Below are positions 51,886 to 60,980 of a DNA stretch of 64,000 nucleotides, piece after piece; within the stretch, counting starts at the first letter, position 1; the number at the start of each line of letters is the position of its first letter. Source of the DNA: Natranaeroarchaeum sp042663585. GTDB taxonomy: Archaea > Halobacteriota > Halobacteria > Halobacteriales > Natronoarchaeaceae. Under the pieces are notes generated by a model. The model did no database searches. It saw only the letters and a list, made by a program, of their open reading frames with translations, and was not told where the DNA came from. Position numbers and translations under genes: made by a program. The stretch is from positions 310,001 to 374,000 of the forward strand of contig NZ_JBHTAN010000006.1 of assembly GCF_042663585.1 (NCBI RefSeq). Reading direction: 5' to 3'.

Positions 51886-53145
51886 ATGCACTACGCCTAC
51901 AGGTTCCGGCTCAAGCCAACCACCGAACAGCGTGAGTTGTTGGATCACTACCGCGATACCTGTAGGCAACTCTACAACCACGCCCTTGGAGAATTTACCG
52001 AGATCCCCGAATCGGCGGGAACACTCAACCAACGAGTGCGACAGGTCCGCGATCAACTTACCGACCTCAAAGACTGGTGGGAGGAGTTGAACGACCTGTA
52101 CTCAACGGTTGCACAGGCCGCTGTCATGCGGATCGAGGACAGCGTCAAAGCACTGTCTGAACTGAAAGAGAAGGGCTACAACGTCGGGAGTCTAAACTGG
52201 AAAGCTCCCAGAGACTTCCGCAGTTTCACATACGTCCAGTCTGGCTTCGAGTTCGACAAGAAGAACGGTCAGACTGTGCTCTCACTGTCGAAACTCGCGG
52301 ATATTCCAATAGAGTGCCACCGAGACATTCCCGACGATGAAACAGTCAAAGAAGTCACGCTCAAGAAAGAACCGACTGGTGAGTGGTACGCCTCCTTCGC
52401 CGTCGACGACAAAGAGGAACCGCCCAAACCGTCGCTGGCGGAGATTGACGCCGACGAGATGGTTGGCATCGACGTGGGGATTCTGAAGTATGCTCACGAC
52501 ACTGACGGCACGGCAGTCGGTTCACTTGATCTCTCAGAAGAACGAGACAGGCTCGAACGAGAGCAGCGGAACCTCTCGCGCAAAGAGCATGGGTCGAACA
52601 ACTGGGAGAAGCAACGTCAGCGTGTCGCTGAGTGTCATCTCGACATCAAGCGCAAGCGGCGTGACTTCCTTCACAAACTCTCGGCATACTACGCTCGGGA
52701 GTACGAGATGGTCGCCGTCGAGGACCTTGACGTGAAAGGGATGCTGGAATCGCCGGGCAACAGCCGCAACACCGCGTCTGCTGCGTGGAACACCTTCACC
52801 GAGCTGCTCGAATACAAATGCAAGCGCGAAGGGACACACTTCGTGGACGTTGAACCCGAAGGAACCACCAAAGAGTGCGCTCAGTGTGGCGTCGAAACCG
52901 ACAAACCACTCTGGGTGCGTGAGCACTCTTGTCCGGCCTGTGGCTTCGAAGCAGATAGAGACGCAAACGCAGCGTGGAACATTCTTTCTCGCGGACTTTC
53001 GGAACTAGGAGTGGGTCACTCCGAAGAAACGCCTGTGGAGACTGCGCTCCCTACGGGAACTGCGGTTGTTCCTGCAAAGCGCGTCGTGGAACCAGGAAGC
53101 CCCTGCCTCAAGGAGCCGCCAACGGCGGCGAGTAGGCAGGGGTAG
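51886..53145 (+). CDS. tnpB: TnpB-family RNA-guided endonuclease (IS1341 type)
   Basis: A 419-residue TnpB. The N-terminus MHYAYRFRLKPTTEQRELLD is typical. RuvC residues are Asp196 (VGIDVGILKYA), Glu279 (VAVEDLDVKG) and Asp in EADRDANAAWN (about residue 357). The zinc finger is CAQCG...CPACG (331-352). The C-terminal LKEPPTAASRQG is encoded by the terminal hairpin. All catalytic residues are intact, so a guided nuclease may be produced even without a transposase. Confidence 0.94.
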   Translation: MHYAYRFRLKPTTEQRELLDHYRDTCRQLYNHALGEFTEIPESAGTLNQRVRQVRDQLTDLKDWWEELNDLYSTVAQAAVMRIEDSVKALSELKEKGYNVGSLNWKAPRDFRSFTYVQSGFEFDKKNGQTVLSLSKLADIPIECHRDIPDDETVKEVTLKKEPTGEWYASFAVDDKEEPPKPSLAEIDADEMVGIDVGILKYAHDTDGTAVGSLDLSEERDRLEREQRNLSRKEHGSNNWEKQRQRVAECHLDIKRKRRDFLHKLSAYYAREYEMVAVEDLDVKGMLESPGNSRNTASAAWNTFTELLEYKCKREGTHFVDVEPEGTTKECAQCGVETDKPLWVREHSCPACGFEADRDANAAWNILSRGLSELGVGHSEETPVETALPTGTAVVPAKRVVEPGSPCLKEPPTAASRQG

Positions 53146-53838
53146 TTCACACGCGGGAGGAGGTCAAGCAAATCCTGTCCTGCGAGAAAGAGCGACGTCG
53201 TGATCGACAGTATGCACAAGGAAGCCGCATCTCCCGACTCGAGACGAGTTCTGTGTCGTTCATAATTGGGCTAAAGCCCGCTCCGGGGTCGAAACAGGCT
53301 TTCGAGTACAGAGGGCACGTCACTGAATGTTCATAATCGGTGTGTAAGGCCGGTAGGAAGTCTCTATACTGAGTATGGATCTGATCTAGGAACGTATTCT
53401 GTTGCCGACGGCTATGTGGCCACTGCCTGCTACACACGGTGTACGTGGGCTATAACCGCGGTTTTCGCGATACACCGACGTGTCGGGTTGCGGATTCACG
53501 TCGACGCCGTGGCCCCAATATGGAAAACCGACAGACGGGAGCCGATTATGAAGCCATTCGGACGTCGATCGAGATACTCGACGTCGGGGTCACATCTGAG
53601 GAAGTCGACAGTACAGGCGCTACGCGTGGCCTCCCCCACGGGTTTCTGCTGGTGGTCCCTTCCACGGTGGTGCTTCCTAGATCGTTTTTGTGTGCGCTAG
53701 TCTCACTACTTGCGGACGTCGAACCGAGTATGAATCGCCGCTTATACGCCTATCAGGGCATGTTCCGTCTGTTGGGTCTCTTAGCGATGTATGAGTTCTT
53801 GTGGTAGATATGACACCTAGTACGTCGCTTAGTATACC
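53146..53838. other. Gene-poor flank of the tnpB element
   Basis: Immediately after the element the plus strand reads TREEVKQILSCEKERRRDRQ for about 35 codons, possibly a gene fragment cut by the insertion, but no family is recognised. A frame at 53520-53807 (MENRQTGADYEAIRTSIEIL...) is also unassigned. Otherwise I see no coding, repeat or RNA structure. Confidence 0.35.
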
Positions 53839-54884
53839 GCTCGATAGCCAGAGCTGTCATCGTCGACGGAACGATCTATCTGGGAAGTACGAATCGTACC
53901 CTCTACGCAGTGAACGCCGAGGACGGGTCCGAACAGTGGTCCGCAGACGTCGAACGCGACATCGAATCCGCTCCCGCGGTCGTCGACGGAACGGCCTACG
54001 TACCAACCCACGACGTCCGTGCACTGGACGCGGCCGATGGGACCGAACAGTGGCGCTTCGAGACCGAATCGAGAGCTCGTGCGGGGGCGGCTGTCGGCGA
54101 CGGCTCCCTATACGTCGGCGACGAAGAGGGTGTCTTCTACGCGATTGACGCCGACGATGGAACCGAACGCTGGCGGTTCCGGACGGGCGGTTCGATCTGG
54201 GCTGCGCCATTGCTCGTCGACGACACCGTCTACGTCGGTAGCAACGATGGGACGGTGTATGCGCTGGCGACCGCCGACGGGACCGAACGATGGCGACTCG
54301 TCCCGAACGAGCAGTTCCCGCGCCCGATCACGGGCCGACCCGCAGTCGCCAACGAGACGGTATATATCACGTCCCAGCAGGACTGGCTCTACGCGCTGAC
54401 CCCGCCGCCCGAACCTGATGCGGTCGCCACGTACGAGCCGGCCGCGCCCATGCCGGAAGAGACAGTAACCTTCGACGGAACCGATTCGGAGAGCCCCGAA
54501 AGCCCCATTGATAGCTACGACTGGACGATCGACGGCGACGAGAGACTGACCGGTGAGACCGTTACTCGCGAGTTCGACGAGCCGGGCGAGTACGATATCG
54601 AGTTACTCGTCACGAACGAGGCGACCGGTGAGGACAGTACGTCATTCATCGTTACAGTTGACGTGGGTGAAGACGAATCGGCGGGCGAGACTGACGACGA
54701 GGGAGAGCAAGACCATGATAACTCAATGTCTGGGGAGACCACGAGCGAATCTGCGGGTGGCGACCAGGACGACGATGGCTCGCCAGGCCCCGGCGTCGTC
54801 GGCTCACTGTTCGGTGTCAGTGGGGCAGCGTATGTACTGGGTCGGCTTTCAGGTGGTGTGAGTGATCAGGAGGAGAGGGACTGA
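53839..54884 (+). pseudogene. PQQ-type beta-propeller/PKD protein, 5'-truncated
   Basis: The reading frame is open from about 53839 (ARAVIVDGTIYLGSTNRTLYAV) but has no ATG until 53910, inside a propeller blade. Repeated DG(T/S)EQWxxxxxxxIxxAPxVVDGTxYV units mark four blades, fewer than a full propeller. A PKD-like domain follows (VTFDGTDSESPESPIDSYDW). An acidic linker and a C-terminal hydrophobic segment PGPGVVGSLFGVSGAAYVLG suggest surface anchoring. The signal peptide and first blades are missing. A short protein from the internal ATG is possible. Confidence 0.65.
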
Positions 54885-55083
54885 GTCTGGGCTAGCTCGA
54901 TTTACTATCGGATTCTCTCTGATGCTGGAAAGCACACGAAACGTACTCTTTTTGTGTTCCTGAACTACCTGGCCAAGCCTCTCCGATTGAGGGTGAGAGC
55001 AGAAATGTACTCTCACACTGGTGCTGAGAAGTGGATCAGCTTCAGGATTTTAGTGAGATAGAATATTGCGACCAGTTTGTAAC

Positions 55084-56007
55084 TCACTGCAACCCATCAA
55101 CGGTCTTCACGAGCCCCTCCTCAAAGGTCCACTCGGGCTTCCAGCCCAGCGCTTCGAGTTTGCTCGTGTCGAGTGCGTAGCGCTGGTCATGGCCCGGTCG
55201 GTCCTCGACAAAAGTGATCTGCTCTTCGGAGCCGCTCGTCGCGTCGAGGATCGCCTCAGTCACTTCGAGGTTCGTCCGTTCCTCGCTCGCGCCGACGTTG
55301 TACACCTCGCCGGGATTGCCCTCACGGGCGGCGATATCGATCCCGCGGCAGTTGTCGACGACATAGGTCCACTCACGGATGTTCGAACCGTCGCCGTAGA
55401 CGGGAAGCTCTTCGCCAGCGAGCGAGCGGGTGATGAACTTTGGGATCAGTTTCTCAGTGTGCTGGTGTGGGCCGAAGTTGTTCGAGGAGCGTGTGATGAT
55501 CGTCGGAAGGTCGTGAGTCTCGTAGTAGCTCCCGACAAGTAAGTCAGCACTCGCCTTCGTTGCAGAGTAGGGGTTCCGCGGCGCAAGCGGGTCGTCTTCC
55601 GAGAATTCGCCATCGAGGATTTCGCCGTACACCTCGTCTGTAGAGATCTGGACGAACCGCTCGACGCCGTGCTCGACGGCTGCATCAAGCAGGACGCGCG
55701 TGCCGTCCACGTTCGTCGAGACAAACTCACTAGCGTCCTCAATCGAGCGGTCGACGTGGGACTCCGCAGCGAAGTTGAAGATATAATCGGCCTCCGCAAC
55801 CAGATTATCCATGATCTCCTCGTCCCGGATGTCGCCCTCGATGAACTCGTGACGGTCGTCGTCAAGTGTCTCCTTCAGATTTTCAGTCGTCCCTGCATAG
55901 GTGAGCGAGTCAACAGTCGTAATCTCGTCATAGCGATCCGCTTCAAGCGCCCAGTTGACGAAGTTCGAGCCGATGAATCCCGCTCCGCCCGTGACCAAGG
56001 CTTTCAT
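55084..56007 (-). CDS. rmlB: dTDP-glucose 4,6-dehydratase
   Basis: A 307-residue short-chain dehydrogenase. NAD is bound by MKALVTGGAGFIGSNFVNW. The active site has STDEVYGE (Thr, Asp, Glu) and YSATKASAD (Tyr-x3-Lys). It converts dTDP-glucose to the 4-keto-6-deoxy sugar. The ATG at 56007 is fixed by the NAD loop; the longer upstream frame is unlike protein. It diverges from rmlD with 54 bases between. Confidence 0.95.
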   Translation of the reverse strand: MKALVTGGAGFIGSNFVNWALEADRYDEITTVDSLTYAGTTENLKETLDDDRHEFIEGDIRDEEIMDNLVAEADYIFNFAAESHVDRSIEDASEFVSTNVDGTRVLLDAAVEHGVERFVQISTDEVYGEILDGEFSEDDPLAPRNPYSATKASADLLVGSYYETHDLPTIITRSSNNFGPHQHTEKLIPKFITRSLAGEELPVYGDGSNIREWTYVVDNCRGIDIAAREGNPGEVYNVGASEERTNLEVTEAILDATSGSEEQITFVEDRPGHDQRYALDTSKLEALGWKPEWTFEEGLVKTVDGLQ

Positions 56008-56061
56008 TAGGCGGTACTCGAATCGGCAGCACTTTATTTCTTTCTTGTCCAACACGTTTGC

Positions 56062-56946
56062 ATGCACGTACTGGTCATCGGGGCGAACGGGCTTGTCGGG
56101 AGTTCGCTGGTTCGAACCTGTCTGGATCGAAGTATCGACGTTTCTGGCACGTATCATACTGAACGGCCCGCATTCGATGTCGATCTGTTCAAGCTCGATA
56201 TCCGTGATTCCGAACAGGTTCGGGAAATCGTGGAGCAGGTTGAGCCCGACTCTGTTGTGAATTGTGCTGCCTACACTGATGTTGACGGGTGTGAAGAGAA
56301 CCCAGACCTTGCACGTACTGTCAACGGCGATGCGCCAGGTTATCTGGCCGGAGTCTGTGCCGAACTCGGGATCTCCTTTGTCCACCTCTCGACGGACTAC
56401 GTCTTTGACGGCGAGGCCGAGGAACCATACGCGGAGAACGACGAACCGAACCCGGTCCAAGTATACGGTAAGACGAAGCTGACGGGCGAACAGCAGGTAC
56501 TTGACGCCGATCCGGACGCGATCGTCTGTCGGCTCTCCTTCGTCTGGGGACGCCACGGTGCGACTGGGGAACTGGAGGGGTTCCCAGCGTGGGTACTCGC
56601 CCGGGCACGTGAGGGGCAGTCGGTGCCAGCCTTTACTGATCAGTATGTGACACCGACGCGCGCGGAGTACGCGGCGGATGTCGTGTTGGCATTACTTGAA
56701 GAAGACGTAGATGGTATATTCCACGTCGCGAGCCGAGACTGTGTAACGCCCTATGAATTCGGGAAAGCCTTGATCGAGAGTTCCGGTCTGGCTGATCCGG
56801 GATTGGTCGAAGAGGGATCACTTGACGACGTTGATCGGCCCGCCCCGCGACCGGTTTACACGTGTCTGACGACGACACTTGCGAGGACACTGACTAGCCG
56901 CGATCGACCAGTCCTTACAGATGAGATATCAGCAGCTCTCGACTGA
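56062..56946 (+). CDS. rmlD: dTDP-4-dehydrorhamnose reductase
   Basis: A 294-residue NADPH enzyme making dTDP-rhamnose in the last step. Motifs are MHVLVIGANGLVGSSLVR, the STDYVFDG strand and YGKTKLTGEQ (Tyr-x3-Lys), with RLSFVWGRHG later. It is divergent from rmlB. A 22-codon remnant of another copy is at 62030, upstream of a small zinc-finger gene. The remnant of that zinc-finger gene in turn follows this rmlD, so the two loci look like duplicated pieces. Confidence 0.94.
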   Translation: MHVLVIGANGLVGSSLVRTCLDRSIDVSGTYHTERPAFDVDLFKLDIRDSEQVREIVEQVEPDSVVNCAAYTDVDGCEENPDLARTVNGDAPGYLAGVCAELGISFVHLSTDYVFDGEAEEPYAENDEPNPVQVYGKTKLTGEQQVLDADPDAIVCRLSFVWGRHGATGELEGFPAWVLARAREGQSVPAFTDQYVTPTRAEYAADVVLALLEEDVDGIFHVASRDCVTPYEFGKALIESSGLADPGLVEEGSLDDVDRPAPRPVYTCLTTTLARTLTSRDRPVLTDEISAALD

Positions 56947-56977
56947 GCAGTAGAATCGAAAATTGTAGGTTCGCCAG

Positions 56978-57031
56978 TCAGAGGCGGTACTGATCTCTGT
57001 TTTCGATGAAATGATCGCGTTCCTCCTCGTC
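56978..57031 (-). pseudogene. 3' remnant of a small zinc-finger gene
   Basis: Reads DEEERDHFIENRDQYRL and stops, matching the C-terminus of the intact 59-residue protein at 62187 (LPEDARNHFLGNRDRYQV). It is cut off exactly where the IS5-type inverted repeat begins (57032). Confidence 0.55.
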
Positions 57032-57815
57032 GGCTCTGGTGAATCGCCAGAAGGCGTTTGATTTCACTGTTTCACGGCTCGCTTGATGTTGTAGACCGCA
57101 CACATCAGGACGATCTCACGAAATTCGCGGTACCACGCTCAGGCACGCACCGCGTGGCCGAGCGTGCGCTTGATCGTGGAGAAGACGGTCTCAGACAGTG
57201 CTCGTTGACCGTATAGAGATCCATCGATCCGCGCGTTGTGCGCGTGATCGATGGGTCGGAACTCGCGGTGCTTGATCAACGGTCTTACACCTTCTTCGCG
57301 TAATTTCTCGCGTAATTGCTGCCAATCGTAGCCTTTGTCGGCGGCGAGGCTGGCAATCTCGCCCGCGTTGCGGCGGGCGAGTTGCCAGCCGATCTGCGTG
57401 TCGTGACGTTTCTCGGTCGTACAATGAACGTCGAGGACTGCTTGTGTTTTTGTATCGACGAGTGCGGTTGTTTTCAGCGTTTGAACGCGATAATTCGTCC
57501 GGCGGCAGTAGTGCTTGCTGGCGGTTTCGCGGTCGAAGAACGTCGCGTCCATCACGGCGTGATCAGCGGTGTCGTGCAGCTGCGCCGAGAGACGCAGCAG
57601 CACTCGCCAGATCTTCATCTCTAACGGCTTTGGTGAATCACTAGGCTGCGTCGGGATTGGGGTCTAAACTGACGGGCAATCATGGCGATAATATCCCGGG
57701 ATTCATTCTCAGCGGCGGCTATCTCCGCAAAACCTTCGATTGATGCTTGTCGAAGGAGGTTACAACGGACGCTCAAAAGCTGTATCCCAACGCCATATGG
57801 CGATTCACCAGAGCC
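57032..57815 (-). mobile_element. IS5-family element, decayed
   Basis: It is bounded by perfect 18-base inverted repeats GGCTCTGGTGAATCGCCA (57032-57049) and TGGCGATTCACCAGAGCC (57798-57815). It contains the C-terminal half of an IS5-type transposase on the minus strand. About 780 bases is short for the family, so an internal deletion is likely. The left repeat abuts the truncated zinc-finger gene. Confidence 0.65.
57061..57618 (-). pseudogene. IS5-family transposase, truncated and with a stop codon
   Basis: From 57618 the frame reads MKIWRVLLRLSAQLHDTADH and includes the DDE-type segment VMDATFFDRETASKHYCRR, then SLAADKGYDWQQLRE and VFSTIKRTLGHAVRA. A TGA at 57139 follows. Beyond it the same frame continues AWYREFREIVLMCAVYNIKRAVKQ to the natural stop, so an Arg codon has become TGA. 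The N-terminal 100 or so residues are missing. It cannot be functional. Confidence 0.75.
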
Positions 57816-58057
57816 CTTTTTTGCCTGTGTAGCCCAGTATAAACGGCTTGAACCAAGTTTACGGCGTTTCCAGACGGTTATCGAAATCATGAGAACTGTT
57901 CTATGACACGGTCCGAGACGTTCAACCACCGGACAGGAGTCGAACGAACCAACGATGTAGTCAAGGACTGCGGCCTGAAGCACGTTCGCGCCCGAGGCCG
58001 CGTCCACGTACGAACAGAAGTTTTGTCGTTTTAGAGCTATCAACAATGTAGTTGGGG
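57816..58057. other. Unassigned stretch between IS5 relic and mannosyl hydrolase relic
   Basis: A minus-strand frame runs through here and on into the IS5 relic (57621-58046, VWKRRKLGSSRLYWATQAKK), but its composition is not that of a recognisable protein. It may be debris of another transposase. No repeats or RNA structures were found. Confidence 0.3.
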
Positions 58058-58508
58058 TCAGTTCTGTCCGATTGTGTCGAGATACTGTTCAACGTATCGA
58101 TGGTGATCCTGATACGGTCGCCGGAACACCTCGAATGCGCTGTGTTGATCATCGGTCGTGATCGCGCTCGAGGCGGCAGCGATAACCAGTCGCGAGGTAG
58201 TGTTTCAAGTCGACGTCGTCGATCTCGGATGTGTCATGAAAGTGCTCGTAGATGCCGAGACACTCGTCGATTACCACTGGTTCGTCGAGTTCTTCCTCCG
58301 CCACACGGAGGACTGCATTCATGTGATATTCGTTTTTTAGTACCCTTCCGCCGGGGACGAATCATTCGTCTTTCGGAGGTTCATTCTTGCGTTTTCCCAA
58401 GAGGACGCCGTCGTCGTATTCGACGACGAGGTCGACTGAGACGAGCGGGACGTGTTCGACAATCGAGTGCCACTCTTCAGACGGGTTCAACTCGCGGTCG
58501 GTTGTCAT
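58058..58508 (-). pseudogene. GDP-mannose mannosyl hydrolase (Nudix) gene, broken
   Basis: From the ATG at 58508 the frame reads MTTDRELNPSEEWHSIVEHV then PLVSVDLVVEYDDGVLLGKRKNEPPKDE and meets a TGA (58362-58364) where relatives have Trp. The same frame continues FVPGGRVLKNEYHMNAVLRV...LGIYEHFHDTSEI...YLATGYRCRL. A shift of one base near 58155 then restores DDQHSAFEVFRRPYQDHHRYVEQYL. FVPGGRV and the Nudix helix AVLRVAEEEL identify the family that hydrolyses GDP-mannose. One nonsense and one frameshift mutation make it a pseudogene. Confidence 0.75.
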
Positions 58509-58653
58509 TAATCGAATATGGACCAGCAGTCACTTGAATCCCGACTCGATTCGAGTTGAACCGTGTCAGGCGCAAATCAGCTCTCAGCTACTGAGACCGC
58601 TTGTCGGCATCTCCAGTGCCTCGTTCTGACCCACAAGCTAGAGACACTCGAGG

Positions 58654-59958
58654 TCACCAGGTTAATCCCTCGTACGTGATTCCGTTGCGGCGCTCGATGA
58701 TTCGTCTACCGTCGACAACGATCGGGGCGGCCATCGCGTCGAACTCTTCGTCAAGCGTCTTGAACTCGTCCCAGTCGGTGACGACGACCGCGCCATCGGC
58801 GTCGGCTAGCGCGCCTGCGGCCGAGTTGGCGTACGCGACATCATCGAGATACTCTTTGGCGTTTTCCGTTGCGACGGGATCGTAGGCGGTCACGGCCGCC
58901 CCACGCTCTTGAAGTCGATGGATCACAGGGATTGCCTGCGAATTCCGCATGTCGTCGGTTCCAGGTTTGAATGCCAAACCGAGCACGGCGATCCGTGCAC
59001 CGTCAAGCGTACGATGCTCCGCGAGTTGATCGACCAATCGGTGCGGCTGGCGGTTGTTGACCTCGACGGCCGCGTTCAGAAGCGGCGGTTCGTATCCAGC
59101 GTCTGTAGCCGCCGCGATGATTGCTGCTACGTCCTTTCCGAAGCAGCTTCCACCCCACCCCACGCCGCTACGGAGGAACTGCTCGCCGATGCGGTCGTCG
59201 AGGCCGATCGCGGCCGCGACTTCATATGAGTCGATCCCGAACTCCTCACAGATGTTTCCGAGGTCGTTGATGAGGCTGATCTTCGCCGCAAGGAAGCTGT
59301 TGTTAGCGTACTTAATCATCTCCGCGGTGCGAGTGTCGGTCTCAACGACCGGCGCATCGGCCTGGCTGACAAGCGGGTCGAACACATGGCGAGCGTCTGC
59401 GAGTGCGTGCTCGTCGTCGGCACCGAGGACAACCTTGTCCGGGTGTAGGAAGTCCTCAACAGCGGTCCCCTCGCGCAGGAACTCCGGATTCATCCCGACG
59501 CCAAAGTCCTCGCCAGCGGTCTTGCCGCTCTCTGCTTCGAGGATCGGTGTGATGACATCCTCCGTGGATCCGGGCACGACCGTGCTTTTGACGATCACCG
59601 TGTGCCAGTCGGGAGCATTCCCGAGAGTCTGCCCGAGTTGGGTTGCGCCTGCTTCCATGATCGAGAGGTCGATGCTGCCGTCGTCGTTTTGTGGGGTCGG
59701 CAGGCAGAGGAACGTTACGTCTGTATCGAGGACGGTGTCGTAGTCCGTGGTCCCCCGGAGGCGGCCGGTACCCTTGGGGCCGGCGTGGTCGGCGATGAGT
59801 TCGTCGAGTCCTGTCTCGTGGATGGGGGCCTGCCCGTGGTTAATCGTCTTTACGATCTCCTCGTCGATATCTATGTTGACCACGTCGTGCCCGAGATCCG
59901 CGAAACACGCCGCGATTGTCGTTCCCACGTAGCCACTGCCGATGATGGAAAGACGCAT
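58654..59958 (-). CDS. UDP-glucose 6-dehydrogenase, copy 2
   Basis: A 434-residue enzyme oxidising UDP-glucose to UDP-glucuronate. It has MRLSIIGSGYVGTTIAACFADLGH, GMNPEFLREG, the IKYANNSFLAAKISLIND lysine and the catalytic Cys of GVGWGGSCFGKD. It is closely similar to the copy at 35446, down to the identical C-terminus YEGLTW. Standing beside a uridylyltransferase and a UDP-glucuronate decarboxylase, it most likely provides UDP-glucuronate for UDP-xylose. Confidence 0.95.
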   Translation of the reverse strand: MRLSIIGSGYVGTTIAACFADLGHDVVNIDIDEEIVKTINHGQAPIHETGLDELIADHAGPKGTGRLRGTTDYDTVLDTDVTFLCLPTPQNDDGSIDLSIMEAGATQLGQTLGNAPDWHTVIVKSTVVPGSTEDVITPILEAESGKTAGEDFGVGMNPEFLREGTAVEDFLHPDKVVLGADDEHALADARHVFDPLVSQADAPVVETDTRTAEMIKYANNSFLAAKISLINDLGNICEEFGIDSYEVAAAIGLDDRIGEQFLRSGVGWGGSCFGKDVAAIIAAATDAGYEPPLLNAAVEVNNRQPHRLVDQLAEHRTLDGARIAVLGLAFKPGTDDMRNSQAIPVIHRLQERGAAVTAYDPVATENAKEYLDDVAYANSAAGALADADGAVVVTDWDEFKTLDEEFDAMAAPIVVDGRRIIERRNGITYEGLTW

Positions 59959-60113
59959 CTCAACTGTCCATTCGTGAGTCACTGATAAGAAACGTCTGGT
60001 CAGGTTCCCATTCAGGGTTCTCAAGGGTCGTTGTGAAGTCCGAATCTCAGACCGACAGGTTACGATCCAATGACAAACAATATTTATCGGGAGCGTTGAC
60101 ATCGTTATGACTC

Positions 60114-60980
60114 ATGGATGTAACGAAGGCAGTCATTCCTGCAGCGGGGTTCGGTACTCGCTTCTTGCCGGTGACCAAGGCGCAACCGAAAGAGATGATG
60201 CCCGTCTTGGACAAGCCAACGATCCAGTATGTGGTCGAGGAAGCAGTCGAATCCGGGATTGACGATATTCTCATCATTACCGGCCGCGGTAAGCAGGCTA
60301 TCGAACGGCACTTCGACAAGTCCTACGAACTTGAAGAGGAACTGGAGGCTGACGGAAAGCTTGATCGGCTCGATCGCGTACAGGAGATCGCGGATCTAGC
60401 TGACATTCACTACGTTCGGCAGAAAGAACGAGACGGCCTCGGTGACGCCGTGTTGTACGCTCAAAAACACGTGGGTGACGAACCGTTCGCGCTCCTGTTG
60501 GGCGACACAATCATCGAGAACGGAACGCCATGCACCGAGAACCTCATTTCAGCTGCCGAGAAACATGACACATCGACGCTCTCGCTCGAACGGGTTCCCT
60601 GGGAGCAAGTACCCTCGTATGGAGTCGCTGATACCGCTGACGTGGACGCGACTGCGGAGAGCTTCCCAGTCAACGATTTCGTCGAAAAACCCCCACAGGA
60701 CGAAGCTCCCTCGAATCTCGCGATTACGGGAAGATACATTCTTACCTCGAAGATCTTCGGCATCCTCGAAGCAACGGAGCCAGGTGTCGGTGGTGAACTC
60801 CAACTAACGGATGCGATTCGAAAACTCGACGACGTGCGTGGCGTCGAACTCGACGGCGACCGCTACGACATCGGGAACATCCCGAGTTGGCTGCAAGCGA
60901 ACATCGAAATGGCGCTTCGCCATGACGACGGCGATATGAACGGCGCTGTTCAGGAACTCCTGGAGGAGCAGTTCGAGTGA
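60114..60980 (+). CDS. galU: UTP--glucose-1-phosphate uridylyltransferase
   Basis: A 288-residue enzyme of the GalU type: VIPAAGFGTRFLPVTKAQPKEMMPV, then QKERDGLGDAVLYA and the metal loop LLLGDTIIE. FVEKPPQDEAPSNLAITGRYI is the sugar-phosphate site. It makes UDP-glucose, the substrate of the divergent dehydrogenase. The UDP-glucuronate decarboxylase gene starts within its last codons (4-base overlap), so the two are translationally coupled. Confidence 0.94.
   Translation: MDVTKAVIPAAGFGTRFLPVTKAQPKEMMPVLDKPTIQYVVEEAVESGIDDILIITGRGKQAIERHFDKSYELEEELEADGKLDRLDRVQEIADLADIHYVRQKERDGLGDAVLYAQKHVGDEPFALLLGDTIIENGTPCTENLISAAEKHDTSTLSLERVPWEQVPSYGVADTADVDATAESFPVNDFVEKPPQDEAPSNLAITGRYILTSKIFGILEATEPGVGGELQLTDAIRKLDDVRGVELDGDRYDIGNIPSWLQANIEMALRHDDGDMNGAVQELLEEQFE

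Larger units (their letters stand above)
51720..53147 (+). mobile_element. IS1341-type element with DUF2080-like gene and tnpB
   Basis: Contains a 46-residue transposase-associated gene and an intact tnpB three bases apart. The right end is a strong nested hairpin at 53100-53142 (outer CCCCTGCC/GGCAGGGG, inner GCCGCC/GGCGGC) that overlaps the tnpB stop, as expected for the guide-RNA-forming end. The left border is estimated from the promoter-like cgtttatg near 51708. There is no tnpA. Confidence 0.7.

Noticed and set aside
53520..53807. Possible gene beginning MENRQTGADYEAIRTSIEIL
   Set aside because: The start looks protein-like, but the rest becomes hydrophobic and low in acidic residues, no family is recognised and it lies in debris. 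I left it as unassigned.
57621..58046. 141-codon minus-strand frame next to the IS5 relic
   Set aside because: It runs through the right inverted repeat and joins two unrelated segments. There is no recognisable domain, so it is probably debris of more than one transposase.
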